Positions 49,381-61,204 of a stretch of 64,000 bases of DNA are shown here, in pieces. The position numbers and the translations under genes are program-made. The notes under the pieces were generated by a model. That model was not told where the DNA came from, made no database searches, and saw nothing but the letters and a program-made list of their open reading frames with translations. The DNA is from Arctopsyche grandis (taxonomy: Eukaryota; Arthropoda; Insecta; Trichoptera; Hydropsychidae), in the NCBI RefSeq assembly GCF_051622035.1, contig NC_135360.1:23883206-23947205 (forward strand), given 5' to 3'. How positions within the stretch are numbered: the first letter of the stretch is position 1; every line of letters starts with the position of its first letter.

Positions 49381-49979
49381 CACTGAGCAACGAAAAATCA
49401 CGTTTTTACTTACCGGAGCGGAGACTTATCAATGTTTACTAAGTTTGACTCACTAAATTTGAATATGACAATACATTTTGTTGGCTTTCTCTCGTTTGAG
49501 AGATATGAGCGTTTAAAAAAATGTGCAATTTTAACAGATATGACTTTGGCAGTTTTTTATTCAAAATCTAGTATTGCTGGGCCAAAAGTGAGTATTGGAA
49601 TCAATACACATATGTTTTTTTTATCGATTGTAATTTTTTTTATTGCTTTAAAATACGTATAATTAATTATGAGTGAAAGTGAAAGGTGAAAAATTAGCTC
49701 AAAATATTTTGGAAAAAAATATAATAATTAATTATAAGCATTTCATAAGCAAAAAAAATCACAATCAATAGAAAAAATATCTGACCATCTATTCCAATAC
49801 TCATTTTTGGCACAGCAATACTAGATTTCGCATTAAATGATCATATATCTTAAACGAGAGCAAGCCAACAAAAATCATTTTCATACTCGAATTCAGTGGC
49901 TCAAACTTGGTAAAGATTGATTAGTCTTCGCTTTTTTTTTACAATATTAGTCGCCGGCATTTTTTTTTGTTACTCAGTG
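49381..49979. mobile_element. Inverted-repeat MITE with CACTGAGCAAC ends, copy 1
   Basis: Left end CACTGAGCAACGAAAAATC, right end GTTACTCAGTG. Inner inverted blocks include AAGTTTGACTCACTAAATTT and its mate, and CTAGTATTGCTG-like sequence on both sides of an AT-rich centre. TAA is found at each flank. Second copy at 52051-52466. Confidence 0.6.
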
Positions 49980-49984
49980 TAATT

Positions 49985-50935
49985 AGTAAGACTCCTTCAA
50001 ACATAATTTACATTACAAACAATCCATTCTTTACACTTCAGAAGGATACCATTTGGGATAAAAAAAACAAGACAACCTCACTAAATGGCAAATACATAAA
50101 TATGTACATACATAGTGAAGTCCGTTACGAAGTAATTGAGTATGCATTGCAAATAAAGTAAAAAAAGTTTAGTTGTGTCGAATAACTACGCTTCCAATAA
50201 GAGCTATAATATTTCTATGCACGGAGAGTTAAGAAGAAACATGTTTATTGTAAAATCGTGAGAACTGTCATAAAAGTGCAATAGCCTTGCGAAACGCCTT
50301 TAATGGCAAATGTCCACTGTTCTTGCACACTTCGAAGGTTTTGTGTGTTAGAAGACATCACACGTGTTAATTAAATCGATTCAATAATGAAAAATGAACC
50401 ATATCAACTACTGAACGGAAGTGAAAAGTTTGTAAATTTCCGCATTTGCGATTTAATTGCTATGAATTGACTTGTTGCCGGTAGAACTTACTAGCTGTGA
50501 TTCTTATTTGTGTTGATCGATTCAATGACGCGATTCAACTTGTATTCTAGTTTGTGTGGGATAATAAGATCGTCATTATAAACGTCAGATGACTAAGTGA
50601 GTCGTTGAACTGTATTGCGTTGCACACGTGATGAAATTCTGTAGATATATCCTTAATGATGGCACTAAATGGCCGTTCATCTTGTGGTTTTGAAAATGTA
50701 TCAATGATTTGTTTATAGATTGTATATAGAGAATTTTAATACAGGAAAATGATGTGAACAAGATTAAAAAGTGCTAAGATAAACAAATAGACGACCTTAA
50801 TCGCGTTTTATCAGTTATACATATGTTATCCAATTGGACATAATAATAAACAGAAGTCAATGCTTTCGAGTGATTCATTGCTATTATTTTTACGATCTAA
50901 AATTATACTGATTTCAATTTCAGATAATTATATGT
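49985..50935. other. Intergenic DNA, nothing recognised
   Basis: No gene or repeat family recognised. Confidence 0.4.
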
Positions 50936-51155
50936 TTATACAGTAAACTCTCGATTATCCAGTTTGCGGATTATCCGTGCTTGAAAAACATTAATTAATT
51001 TTTTTAAATATTTTTTTTTCTTATATGATCATGAGATGCACAGATTGATTGCGACCGTCAACACACGTGTTATTTGAAACAAATTATGTCACACATAAAT
51101 GTTTTTCGTTCCCTTTTTAAATGTCTTTTAATATTGCGTTAATTTTTTCAGTTTC

Positions 51156-51428
51156 GTGAAACGCCCGAAAGCGCAAATATTGGAAGGCAAAGATCGAAAA
51201 TCGAAAGATATTAAGTCGAAAGATAAAAAAAGGGTGCATGGTAAACGGTACATACTCACTTGATTTGCGCGAGCAGGATACAACAGGAACAAGAGGAACA
51301 GGCTTTTCCTCCCGTATTCAGCGCGTGCACATTAATACGGGAGGAAAAGCCTGTTCCTCTTGTTCCTGTTGTATCCTGCTCGCGCAAATTAAGTGACTAT
51401 GTACCGTTTACCATGCACCCTTTTTTTT
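51156..51428. mobile_element. Foldback element, right arm truncated, inside the Tigger relic
   Basis: Same family as 44472-44870: GCCCGAAAGCGCAAATATTG, GGGTGCATGGTAAACGGTAC and CAGGAACAAGAGGAACAGGC occur in the left arm, and the inner part of the right arm is their inverse. The outermost ~80 bases of the right arm are gone, and Tigger coding sequence resumes directly. Confidence 0.65.
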
Positions 51429-51908
51429 ATTCAGCCCATGGACCAAGGCATTATATCATCAACGAAACGTCTTTATCGTCAAAGACTTCTGAAATCTCTT
51501 GTTGAGGAAGTGATAACCTGTTCAATTTCTGGAAAAAAATGACGATATTGGATGCTATACACGGAATAACATAATCTTGGTCAAAAGTAAGGCCAGTAGC
51601 ACTTCTTCGATCATGGAGAAAGATTCTTCCTGACATGGAAACAGATTTAGTCGATTCTGAAGAGAATGAATCAAATGATATATCTGAAATACATATGTGG
51701 ATTATTGTAAAATTTAAAATGTTTTGAAAATGTGGATAAGGAAAACATCGAGGAGTGGCTCAATCATGATTTAAGTGATCCAAGCTTTATATGCATGGAT
51801 GATACAGATATCGTTTATTTTATTTATCAAGAGGAAGAAAATGGGAGTTACAATACAAGTGAAGAAGATACCAGTGGTTACATTAGTCATAAAATAGTAC
51901 AGCACTAG
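51429..51908 (+). pseudogene. Tigger/jerky-type transposase, C-terminal part
   Basis: Starts Ile-Gln-Pro-Met-Asp-Gln-Gly-Ile-Ile, the QPMDQG motif holding the third catalytic Asp of the DDE_1 superfamily. It continues Lys-Arg-Leu-Tyr-Arg-Gln-Arg-Leu-Leu, then after a frameshift near 51536 Leu-Asp-Ala-Ile-His, a stop at 51572, Arg-Ser-Trp-Arg-Lys-Ile-Leu-Pro-Asp, a second frameshift near 51700, and Ile-Glu-Glu-Trp-Leu near the C-terminus. The DNA-binding and first catalytic parts are absent. It cannot be functional. Confidence 0.7.
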
Positions 51909-52050
51909 TACTAACTACTAACGGCCACTTATCTGCTTAATTATGAGCGTTTTTCTTAATAAATAATGAGTATTAAAATTATGAAACAAAGTTTGTGTTG
52001 TAAATATGATATTATATTCGAAACCAACTCAAAATTTGATTTTTGATTTC

Positions 52051-52466
52051 ACTGAGCAACATAAAAAATTACCATAGCGGAGACTAAACAATCTTTACAA
52101 AGTTTGACCCACTGAATTCGAATATTATAATGATTTTTGTTGGGTCTCCTTTACGAGATGTGGGTTTAAAAAAATGCGCAATATTTACAGTTTTTTGGCT
52201 TTTGCGGTCTTTAATTCAAAATCTAGTATTACCGTGCTCAAAGTGAGTATTGGAATCAATAGTCGGATATTTTTTCTATTGATTGTGATTTTTTATTGTT
52301 TTAAAATATTTATAATTAATTGTCTAGCGAATTTTAAAAGTCAAGTTTTTTATGGATTTTTTCTCTGTGCTATCATTATCATATTCGAATTCAGTGGGTC
52401 ACACTTAGTAAAGATTGGTTAGTCTCTGCTCTGGTAACTGAAAAACGTGATTTTTTGTTGCTGTGT
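52051..52466. mobile_element. Inverted-repeat MITE with CACTGAGCAAC ends, copy 2, nested in Tigger
   Basis: Left end CACTGAGCAACATAAAAAAT; right end reads as the inverse of CACAGCAACAAAAAATCACG. It shares GAATTCAGTGGGTC-type inner arms with 49381-49979. Confidence 0.55.
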
Positions 52467-52529
52467 TTTTGATTGCCCTTCCTCCCCAGTAATTAGCCCA
52501 GATATAATCGAAAGTGTACTGTATTTCGA

Positions 52530-53985
52530 AATAGTGTTATACATAGTAGCAGATTCTTATTGGAGTGGTTTTATACATGTATGTAGATTGGTGTAAAATT
52601 CTTAAGTTTTATTAAAAAATCAAGGAAATTAAATATTAAATAATTTTCCATTGTTTTGATGGATATGTTTTGATTAAAATTATAGCATAATTTTGGATTT
52701 TTTGTTTACATTCAATGTCACGAGCGTATTGCATAAGCTATAAAGTTACGCAACGGCCAAGACCTCGAGTATTTCACCATTTCGGATGCGGATGGTGTCA
52801 TACTTGTCGGCCCACTTTCGGCTCTTGAAATTGTTACAAAGTCACGCTCAAAGAATTTCAACAAAATTTCACGAGAATTTCTTAAGATTCAATCAATTCA
52901 AAGCAGGTAGTTATAGGAGATATCGAAAGTTTTCAGAGGTGATTTGTTCAGGGGTTGTGTGCTGAATTCCCAGAACGGGCCTATTCCCAGGTATTGACGT
53001 ATTATCGACATAGCCTAGTAGGCCTATTCGCCGAATTGGCCGAGTCTTCAGTCGATGTACATAGTTATGATGGCGATTGTGTAATAATAATGTAATTTTC
53101 AGGCAATTGATTTTTTTGTACTAGGTGCATTTTATAAGTCATATTGAATGTACGCACATATTGAAGAGAAACCATTAGACTTGTATTATTTATTAAAGAT
53201 TTTTTTTTTATGTATGTATGTAATTCATTTTAAAGTAAATATTTGTATATGTACTTATACATATAAGATAACGCTATAAATAATAAGAGTTCCACAATAG
53301 CCTTGAGAGAAACGAGGAAAATATTCAATTATAAATTGTATTACATTAAATATGCACAGGTGGAGTCTTTTTCATTTGAACATCAACATTTCTACTGTTC
53401 AAAAATTACCTACCTACCACTTAATTAAATTACCTAGAATTAAAATCCTATGAGGTCTCATTGCTAAGGCCGTGAAATTGAAATCGAATTACACTGTGTA
53501 TTTTCATTCCGATTACACTGTTGATGATTTAAAACGTCGATAATATGTACATATTTGTTCATTGCACGTGAATATCATGATTGAAAAACATTTATTTGTT
53601 TTTTTTTTAATTATATATGTTTATGTACATATGTTTATATGTACATTTTAAAATGAAAATCATTGTACAATAGACGAATTCAAGAAACGCAAAATGTGAA
53701 AATCCATATTAAGCTTAACCATAGATACATATATATGTAAATACAAATGTATATGTAATTATTTTTGTAATGATATTGGCATTAATTGAAATTATATTTT
53801 TAAGTAGAATCGTTGGCTAAATTTATTAAACGAAACAAAAGATATTTTTTTTATAACGAAATTTGTCTTTTATTTTTGGTTAATTTATATTCAATTTCTG
53901 ATAATATTCTTTTGCTATATGTAATTTGAAAACAATATTACTTAACGATGAATGCTTGATTATTCGCTATGAAAATCTACAATTT
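52530..53985. other. Intergenic DNA, nothing recognised
   Basis: AT-rich, with TACATATGTA microsatellites near 53210 and 53620-53760. No gene supported. Confidence 0.4.
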
Positions 53986-53993
53986 TAAATTAA

Positions 53994-54495
53994 GAGGGCT
54001 GGACACCAGCGTCTTGTCCATACAAACGTATTAGACTTCTCCCTTCCTCAATTATGGCACTAGAGAAATTATTTTTTAATATGCTATGGATATCCACCAT
54101 TGGGTTGCATCTATCGTTTTATTTTTTTGATTAGTTATTTTTTATAGGAGCTAGGAGCCGCCAAACATCAATAAAATCGCCTCTTTTTTACACCCACGAA
54201 AAGAGTCCAGCGTGCTTATTTAACGGTCGATTTTAAAAAAAATACGCGCATAGTTGCACAGAAAATATCTTTCTCATACCGATGATGAATTTTTTCTAAA
54301 AATTGGTTCAGTTTCGGAGGAGAAAATAGGAGAATACGAAACCTCATTTTTGTCAATTTAAAATACGTTTTATCTGGTCGAAGCGCAACTGTCGCATTCA
54401 CTTAATATATATTGATATATATTGTCGCATTCACTCAATATATATATCGAAGAAAGGAACGGCAACAAAATTAAGGTTTCGGGTGTATAGCCCTC
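53994..54495. mobile_element. TTAA-flanked MITE, second copy
   Basis: GAGGGCTGGACACC at the left, AGCCCTC at the right, TTAA at 53990-53993 and 54496-54499. Nearly the same sequence as the Gadd45-intron copy at 42404-42897, plus a short duplicated GTCGCATTCACT stretch. Confidence 0.75.
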
Positions 54496-54499
54496 TTAA

Positions 54500-56755
54500 G
54501 AACCACTAAATTTTGATAAATGTACTATATAATTTTTTGTTTTCAAATTCATCCACACCGCAATAGTTTAATTTGTATTATATGTAATTTGAAAATATGC
54601 AGAAGCAGGTAGAAGGTGTCCACTATAAATATTAATATTCTAAATCTATCTCTCTCACTATTGAACCGGCGAATCTATAATATCGTATAAATAGTATTTC
54701 ATCTACCTGTTTTAAAATAATTATCGAAAATCCGGTACGCGATTGAAGAAATATTATTAGAAGATTCAAAAGGGATTATATTTAATCAAGGACACCAACG
54801 CTTCAGTAGTTCAGGATATTAGTCGATAGATGTATATAAATAGTACCCACACAAAATATTCGGACGATTCGACAAACTAGCGGATTCTCAACGTGTAATT
54901 TCTCCAAATACGTCATTGAACATGCCTCCAGACACGTAAACCGCGAATTCACAAGTATGTCAATAATGAATTGGGCACTTATGTACACTTATTGCTCTTC
55001 TGCAACGTGCGTTTTTCTAAGAATTTACAAAATTCGAATTTTCGCATGCGTCACTACAAATTTTCTGACGTGTTCGTCAATTCTGAAATTTTTGAATATC
55101 AAAGTTCAACCGTTCAAAGTCCATGTTCGCGTCAGTTACGGTCAGGTTTAAACCGACGACCTTCGATTACTCATGAACAGGTTCTAAAGGGCCGGTTTTG
55201 TTGACATTGATATCGTTTATTCGATCGGGGCGCGTTCTCGGTATCAACGGCTTTCGCTGTTGGGAATTCCCCGGATTTCTTTTTCAGAGGAATCCATTAG
55301 TTTTGGCTCCCGTGATATTACTTTTTTTCGTAGGATTATTGCTTTGTATTATTTATTTAGTTAGCATGTGCTTGCATTGTTTAGTATCGTTATTGGGTCA
55401 ACGCTTTGCGCAAGCTTGTTTGTTTTAAGGGAAGTCCCTTGATTGTGGTAAAGGAAAATAACAGAAAAATAATACGTTTTGTAAAAACTTGCGCGTATTT
55501 ACACGTGATGTTGATATACAGACGAGGAAAACTTTGTTCGGTATCGCAAACCAGTACGATCCATTCAAAAATTCGGTAAAGATTTAGAGGAAAAAATCTT
55601 TATCAAATGCAAGACGAAAACATTTTATGTCGCGCATCAGAAATTTTCGTATTGTTTGTATATCCAGTTCTTTCACGAGTTTTTACTTAAATAATAAAAA
55701 AAATCAAAAATAAATATTTAACTCTAGATAAAAAGTTTATTTGTGTTTTACTTTTATCTGCTTAAAAGAAAAAGACATTCGGCTATTCTTTATTACATTG
55801 TGTGAGAGAACACTTACACGTTTTTGGTTTATTTGATTTTAGGAGTAGAATAGAGTTTTGCCCCCTAAATCCCCCTCCCAGATATAATCTTGGTTGCGTC
55901 ACTATAAACATACGTTTTCAGTTAGCTGTGTAGCTTTTTTGATCAATTTTATGAAACTAATAAAAATATAAATTACAATTGTGGTTAGAACAGATATATA
56001 ATACTAAATAGTCTAAAAATATTTTTAACTAATTAGTGACATCTTTTGAAATTAAAACAAAAGACTTAATTTTATTTATAAAATAGTTTAGTACTTTACT
56101 AAAGATGTCGTAAACACTCTTTGAAAATATTATTTTTTTTCGAAATAGAAAATTAAATTCAAATTAATAAATAAAGACACAGGTTTTAGAGTTTTATGTA
56201 TTTTGAATAGAAATGTGAAGTCCAAGTCGGAGTCGTGAAGTCGGAGCATTTCAAGGGCAGTTAAATAATTTCTTTGTAAAAATCATGATTATAAATTATG
56301 TACAATATAAATAAAAATGTTGAATTGCACTTATTTTGATGTTTTGTCGCCAAAACCAAATGTTTCCTGCGTGTGTTTTTTTATTCAGATTTTCACTTTA
56401 ATTTTTCTCATTGATTTATTATGAAATTAATACAAATACTCTATGCATGTACTTACTTTTTTTATTATTTATACCTATTTCATTACCAATAATTCAATAA
56501 ATTGGGTTACATGACAATTTTTATTGATATTTTTAATTCCTATATATTTTGAAAATCACTATTATTTTTACCAGCCCCCTTTCAGCTTTCTTTTTATTAC
56601 TAACTTTTTATTTATACATTGGCAAGAAAAATCGCTCTTACTAAAATCGTTTAAGTTGGAGTTGGAACGGAATCATACATTTTTGATCTGTCTATAAAGC
56701 CCTGATTTTGAAAGTCAATTATGGTAAATGAAAAAAATAATAAAATTGATCAAAA
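54500..56755. other. Intergenic DNA; one hydrophobic open frame
   Basis: The only notable stretch is 55198-55428, listed separately. The rest is AT-rich and unrecognised. Confidence 0.4.
55198..55428 (+). other. Open frame with one predicted membrane helix, unknown
   Basis: A 76-codon frame without an ATG at its start, but with a splice-acceptor-like CTTTTTCAG just before codons for Arg-Asn-Pro-Leu-Val-Leu-Ala-Pro. It then encodes about 25 hydrophobic residues and a short tail (Gly-Gln-Arg-Phe-Ala-Gln-Ala-Cys-Leu-Phe). It could be a last exon of an unseen gene, a retroelement remnant or chance. Confidence 0.15.
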
Positions 56756-56758
56756 ATT

Positions 56759-56830
56759 TGGAGATGCCGGGGATCGAACCCGGGGCCTTTCACATGCAAA
56801 GCGAACGCTCTACCACTGAGCTACATCCCC
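56759..56830 (-). tRNA. tRNA-Ala (UGC)
   Basis: A full cloverleaf on the - strand: acceptor GGGGATG/CATCTCC, anticodon loop TTTGCAT, T-arm CCGGG TTCGATC CCCGG, discriminator A. The G3-U70 pair, the identity element for alanyl-tRNA synthetase, is present. TTTTT follows as the Pol III stop. No intron. Confidence 0.95.
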
Positions 56831-57707
56831 TTGTAGATACTCGTTCAAATTACAGTATATGCTTCCATTCAATTTAGAGAAACATTATGGTCGTTGTCCA
56901 TGCAATAGTCATTGGCCACCCGAATTAAAATAATACATTAATGCCAATTGAGATTGTAAATTAATATATTGCTAACAGTTGTAAACGGGAGCAGCATTGT
57001 TATGAAAGATTTTCGGTAATGTTACAGGGCATTGGTAATTGGATTATTAGTCACATTGCGGTGGTCACAAAGACGATTTTTGCCATTAAAATCGCGAATA
57101 CGCAATATTTGGCACTCAAGTTCTCGTTGGTATGATAATTATCGTTAGTATGATGGACTTTTCGGCTGCCAGATGTTCCGTTATAGAGATTTTAGTGACT
57201 TTGTGACCAGTAATCGCCGAACCCTTATTATTATTTAGTTTAACTTAAAATTTAATTGGCCAAACACTTTCACACGTTTAATTTGCAGGGTTTCCCCTAT
57301 TTGGAATTCTTCAAGACCAAAACAGCATACTTTTCATTGAATCACAACTTATTTGCCAAATTTATGTTTCGGTAGAAACAAATTTTCGATTGTGAATATT
57401 TTCAAAATGTATCTGAAAAATAATTAATTAAGTGATATCGTAACGAAACATTGACTTCAAGTTTGGCTCAGTAGGTGAGGATACCACCATGATACATTTG
57501 GTAAAAGTTATTATAATTTAGACATGATCGATACATTTTATATTATAAATATTTGATTGTCTCACGTAAGATTGAATACTTTCGATAGTGAATGATAAAC
57601 ATTTCGCGCATAAAATATCTATGTACATAATTATGGATTCAGAAAAACTTGGAAGGAAATAAAACATTTTGTGCGTTACATTGAGACGTTATTCATTTAT
57701 TTTATTT

Positions 57708-58125
57708 AAAGTTTGGACCATTGCAGCATTACAGGAATTCTTAATGCGTCACAATGGTCAAAAATATAACAGAAAAGAAACAAAATAATAACTAATGAAA
57801 TTAGACATAACAAAAACAAAACATATATATACACAAACAACTAATAATAATAATTACAAATTATAAAAAACAACAAAGAAGGGAATGTCTTATAAAAGAA
57901 AAAAAGAGAAAGAAAAATAAATATAAACATATGTATAAACACAGACAAAAATACATTTATACATAATCATAAAAAAACAATAACAATTATAATAGCAGAT
58001 ACGTAAAAGTATCAAATATAAAATATAACACAAAGAATGCCTTGCACCTACAGCCAGTTCCAATAAATAAGAACCAACTGCAAATACAAAACATCCCTGT
58101 AAGGCCCAAATGGAAGAGAGTAAAT
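57708..58125 (-). mobile_element. LINE 3' UTR copy (hairpin family)
   Basis: Starts at the AAATAAAT-tail side near 57708, then the hairpin (GACCATTGCAGCATTACAG and its mate), TGCCTTGCACCTACAGCC, and CATCCCTGTAAGGCCCAAATG at the far end. Reverse of 62608-62990, with high similarity. 5'-truncated. Confidence 0.65.
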
Positions 58126-58238
58126 CAAAATCACAATCAATTATGAAAACAATGATGGTTATGATTGGTGATACAAGCCTCAATGATTTTCAAGATGTGT
58201 TGGTAGATTTAAATCAAAATATTATACACATTTTCATA

Positions 58239-58415
58239 ATCCAATATGTATTAAATTTCGAAAGAGACTTTGTATGTATATGTTTGTTTATTTGGTTCGT
58301 ACAATCCGTGATGTTCAATTTAAAAAAGAAAACAAATGAATATTCGAATAAATTTAATCAAATGTTTAATATTAGATTAGCCATGTTTAATATAAAGATA
58401 GCTGAAACTAGCGGT
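58239..58415 (+). mobile_element. Damaged Helitron, family 1
   Basis: AATTTCGAAAGAGACTTTGT near the 5' side and ATTAGATTAGCCATGTTTA near the 3' side match 1111-1523. The terminal GCGAAGCCGGGTAA is lost. Confidence 0.45.
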
Positions 58416-58525
58416 ACAATAGGTACGGTTGAATTTTTTTTATTTGAATGATTTTGTTTGATAAATGTTTTCCTGTAATAAATGAAGTACAAAAATGTAT
58501 ATTATAAAACAAAAAAGTATTTTCA

Positions 58526-58597
58526 AGGGGACACCCGGGTTTGAACCGGGGACCTCTCGATCTGCAGTCGAATGCTCTACCACTGAGCTATATCCCC
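58526..58597 (-). tRNA. tRNA-Cys (GCA)
   Basis: Acceptor GGGGATA/TGTCCCC, anticodon loop CTGCAGA, T-arm CCGGTTCAAACCCGG region, discriminator U as expected for cysteine. The sequence is nearly that of fly tRNA-Cys. TTTTTT follows. Confidence 0.95.
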
Positions 58598-58869
58598 GTG
58601 TTTAACTCGGGTCAAAATAACTGTATATAAAATCAATTCTAAAGTCCACAATCATATTTCTAAACAAAAATTATTTGAATATTTACATTATACAAATTTA
58701 ATTGTGTAATTACTATTGATGTTATATTCAAGAAAATAAGGTCACATAGAAATACTTTGTCTGTATAAATGTATTTTTTTTATTTATACATTTCTCACTT
58801 TGCTAATCGGTCATACAATATTTCCTACATTCTTCCGTTGCTTTAAAACTTTGTCATTTTGCAAGGTTT

Positions 58870-58960
58870 GTTTCTCTTCTCTGTTATATTTTCGACCATT
58901 GTGGCGTATTAGGGATTGCTGCAATGCCACAATGGTCCAAACTTAAATAAAATAAATAAT
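58870..58960 (+). mobile_element. LINE 3' end with hairpin and AAATAAAT tail
   Basis: TTCGACCATTGTGGCGTATTAG, the partner CTGCAATGCCACAATGGTCC-like half, then AAATAAAATAAATAA. A very short, tail-only insertion. Confidence 0.55.
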
Positions 58961-59165
58961 TTTTGTTTAGCAATTTTATTTCAATAATTATTAAGTTGAA
59001 ATGAGTATTTTTTTTAAATATTGTTGCTAATTTTAATTCGCATAATTTAATCTATGCTATTTAATAGAATAAATAAAAGTAATTATAGTCAATTTTATGT
59101 GTTCATTAAATTGTCATGTGTGGTGGTACAACTTTTATACCATAATCTGAACCCGTTGCACATCT

Positions 59166-59185
59166 GCCTCCGTGGCGCAATTGGC

Positions 59186-59222
<37 letters not shown>

Positions 59223-59239
59223 GAGCCCACCCGGGGGCG
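59166..59239 (+). tRNA. tRNA-Asn (GUU)
   Basis: Acceptor GCCTCCG/CGGGGGC, anticodon loop CTGTTAA, TTCGAGC T-loop, discriminator G. TTTTTTTT lies within 15 bases downstream. On the opposite strand to the other two tRNAs. Confidence 0.95.
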
Positions 59240-59470
59240 TCTTCCTTTTTTTTCTTTTTTAATTTTACTTATGATAACTCTTTTATTTTGCAAATTCCAT
59301 ATTTATTTACATTGTAAATAAAATCAATAATCCAATCCTCCATTTTGATTTAATAAATCTTACTGGAAATATTTGATTATACATAAATGTATGTACATAT
59401 GTAGCTAGTAGGGACCCGAATCGTTATTTTTTTCGTTCCTGTTCGGTAAATATATTGAAGAGTATTCAGA

Positions 59471-59858
<388 letters not shown>

Positions 59859-60017
59859 TCAGTTCCGGTTTTCGGTTCTCTTGTATTTAAATATTAAAAA
59901 AAGTGAATGTAAATATATGTACACCCACACCGTCTATACCTCTCTTTATACGGCTTTTCGCTATAACTTATTGACAGTAAGTTATAGCGAAAACAATAAG
60001 TTATTGTGATCCGATGC

Positions 60018-60928
60018 GGTGCAAACGATCGAAAAGCGCCAGACAGACTGAACCACAGATTAACGACACGTGTAATGAATCGAACAAATGACCACATTTC
60101 TGATGTACATATGTATGTTACAGTGAAAATGTATCAAACAATGAATTTACAACGTTTAACTCTATAAATTTATTCCTAAAAACCCAATATTAAATGAATA
60201 GGGCCAACCCTTACTTAACCTAACCTATCCTGACCCTAAAATAATACCAACCCTAACAATCTTATCTTCAAACCAACCCTGAAAATGTAACTGGTTACGA
60301 TTTCACTGAAACGTCAGTGAAAATATGTATATTTTCACTTGAAATATAATTTCACTGTGACATACAATGGCGACTCGTACATATGGGTTGCGGGGGTGCA
60401 GCCTCCCAGTACAGTACACATGCATGCTATTTTTGTCGTCCACATGAGCTGCGGGGCTGCAGCCCTCCCAGTATAGTACATATTCAAGCTATTTTTATTT
60501 TCATTCGATCACCGGTTTGGTTAACGAGCTACTACAGCCTGAATAACCTTGCAGCCCCCCCCCCCCCCTCCCCACTATGAAATCTGACTGAACCACAGAT
60601 TAACGACACGTGTACCTTATGCGTGCGCACTGCTCGCACTTACACTAAGCGAAATCTACCCGAAGTCCCGACATACCTACTGTGTATACGTTCTGTGCTT
60701 CTGATACTTTAGTTCCGAATTTTCCCCTATTAAATTATTAAAAACTCGCCAGAAAGATCCAACTCAATTTTAATAATTACCATTTTAATAATTGCATCTG
60801 TGCACATCGAAAGGTTACTCGTCATCTGATGTGCAATTTTTCATTCGTGAAGTCGAGAATTGCGTTTAAAGCAGCCATCCAGTTAATCTGTGGTTCAATC
60901 TGTCTGGCGCTTTTCGATCGTTTGCACC
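60018..60928. repeat. Inverted repeat pair around tandem GC-rich units
   Basis: GGTGCAAACGATCGAAAAGC and onward (60018-60065) is inverted at 60881-60928. A partial third copy (CTGAACCACAGATTAACGAC) is at 60590. Between them, near 60385-60490, a unit of about 50-60 bases with GCAGCC and CTCCCAGTA is present twice, then a C-rich run near 60549-60563. Nature unknown. Confidence 0.5.
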
Positions 60929-60943
60929 AAACCCATTGTGATC

Positions 60944-61192
60944 GGTTCCCGGAAAGGTGCACTAAATTGCACTGAATAGTAGCGCAGTTTCGAGAAGTCA
61001 TAATTTTCAAAGGCGCTCAAAAATAACTTACGCAATATAATTCCACAAAAAATAAGTTAGCACCCTCGGATAACATCCGAATACCCCTTGACGCTTTTTG
61101 TGGAATTCTATTGCGTTAGTTCTCCTTGAGCATCTTTGGAAGTTTGGATGTCTCGAGAGTGCAACTATTTCGAGTGCATTTTTCCGGTCACC
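60944..61192. mobile_element. MITE with 9-bp TSD (Mutator-like?)
   Basis: Left end GGTTCCCGGAAAGGTGCACT; the right end inverts to GGTGACCGGAAAAATGCACT. ATTGTGATC (60935-60943) and ATTGTAATC (61193-61201) flank it, 8 of 9 identical. Nine-base duplications suggest a Mutator-like element. Relative at 7847-8088. Confidence 0.65.
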
Positions 61193-61204
61193 ATTGTAAT
61201 CATA

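Larger units (their letters stand above)
50941..52521 (+). mobile_element. Tigger/pogo-type DNA transposon, degraded and host to two insertions
   Basis: Left end CAGTAAACTCTCGATTATCC, right end the inverse of CAGTACACTTTCGATTAT, with TA on both sides (50939-50940 and 52522-52523), as in Tc1/mariner-pogo elements. The remaining coding part is at 51429-51908. A palindromic foldback (51156-51428) occupies the place of the front of the transposase, and an inverted-repeat MITE (52051-52466) sits in the 3' region. Confidence 0.7.

Noticed and set aside
55130-55200. GGTTTAAACC resembling a B-box
   Set aside because: No matching A-box or stems could be built.
57470-57510. GGCTCAGTAGGTGAGGATACC resembling a tRNA A-box
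   Set aside because: No B-box at the right spacing and no cloverleaf; at most an eroded SINE.
57890-58183. 97-codon - strand frame with hydrophobic stretches
   Set aside because: Lies within the LINE 3' UTR copy; the AT-rich UTR translates to Phe/Tyr/Ile by composition.
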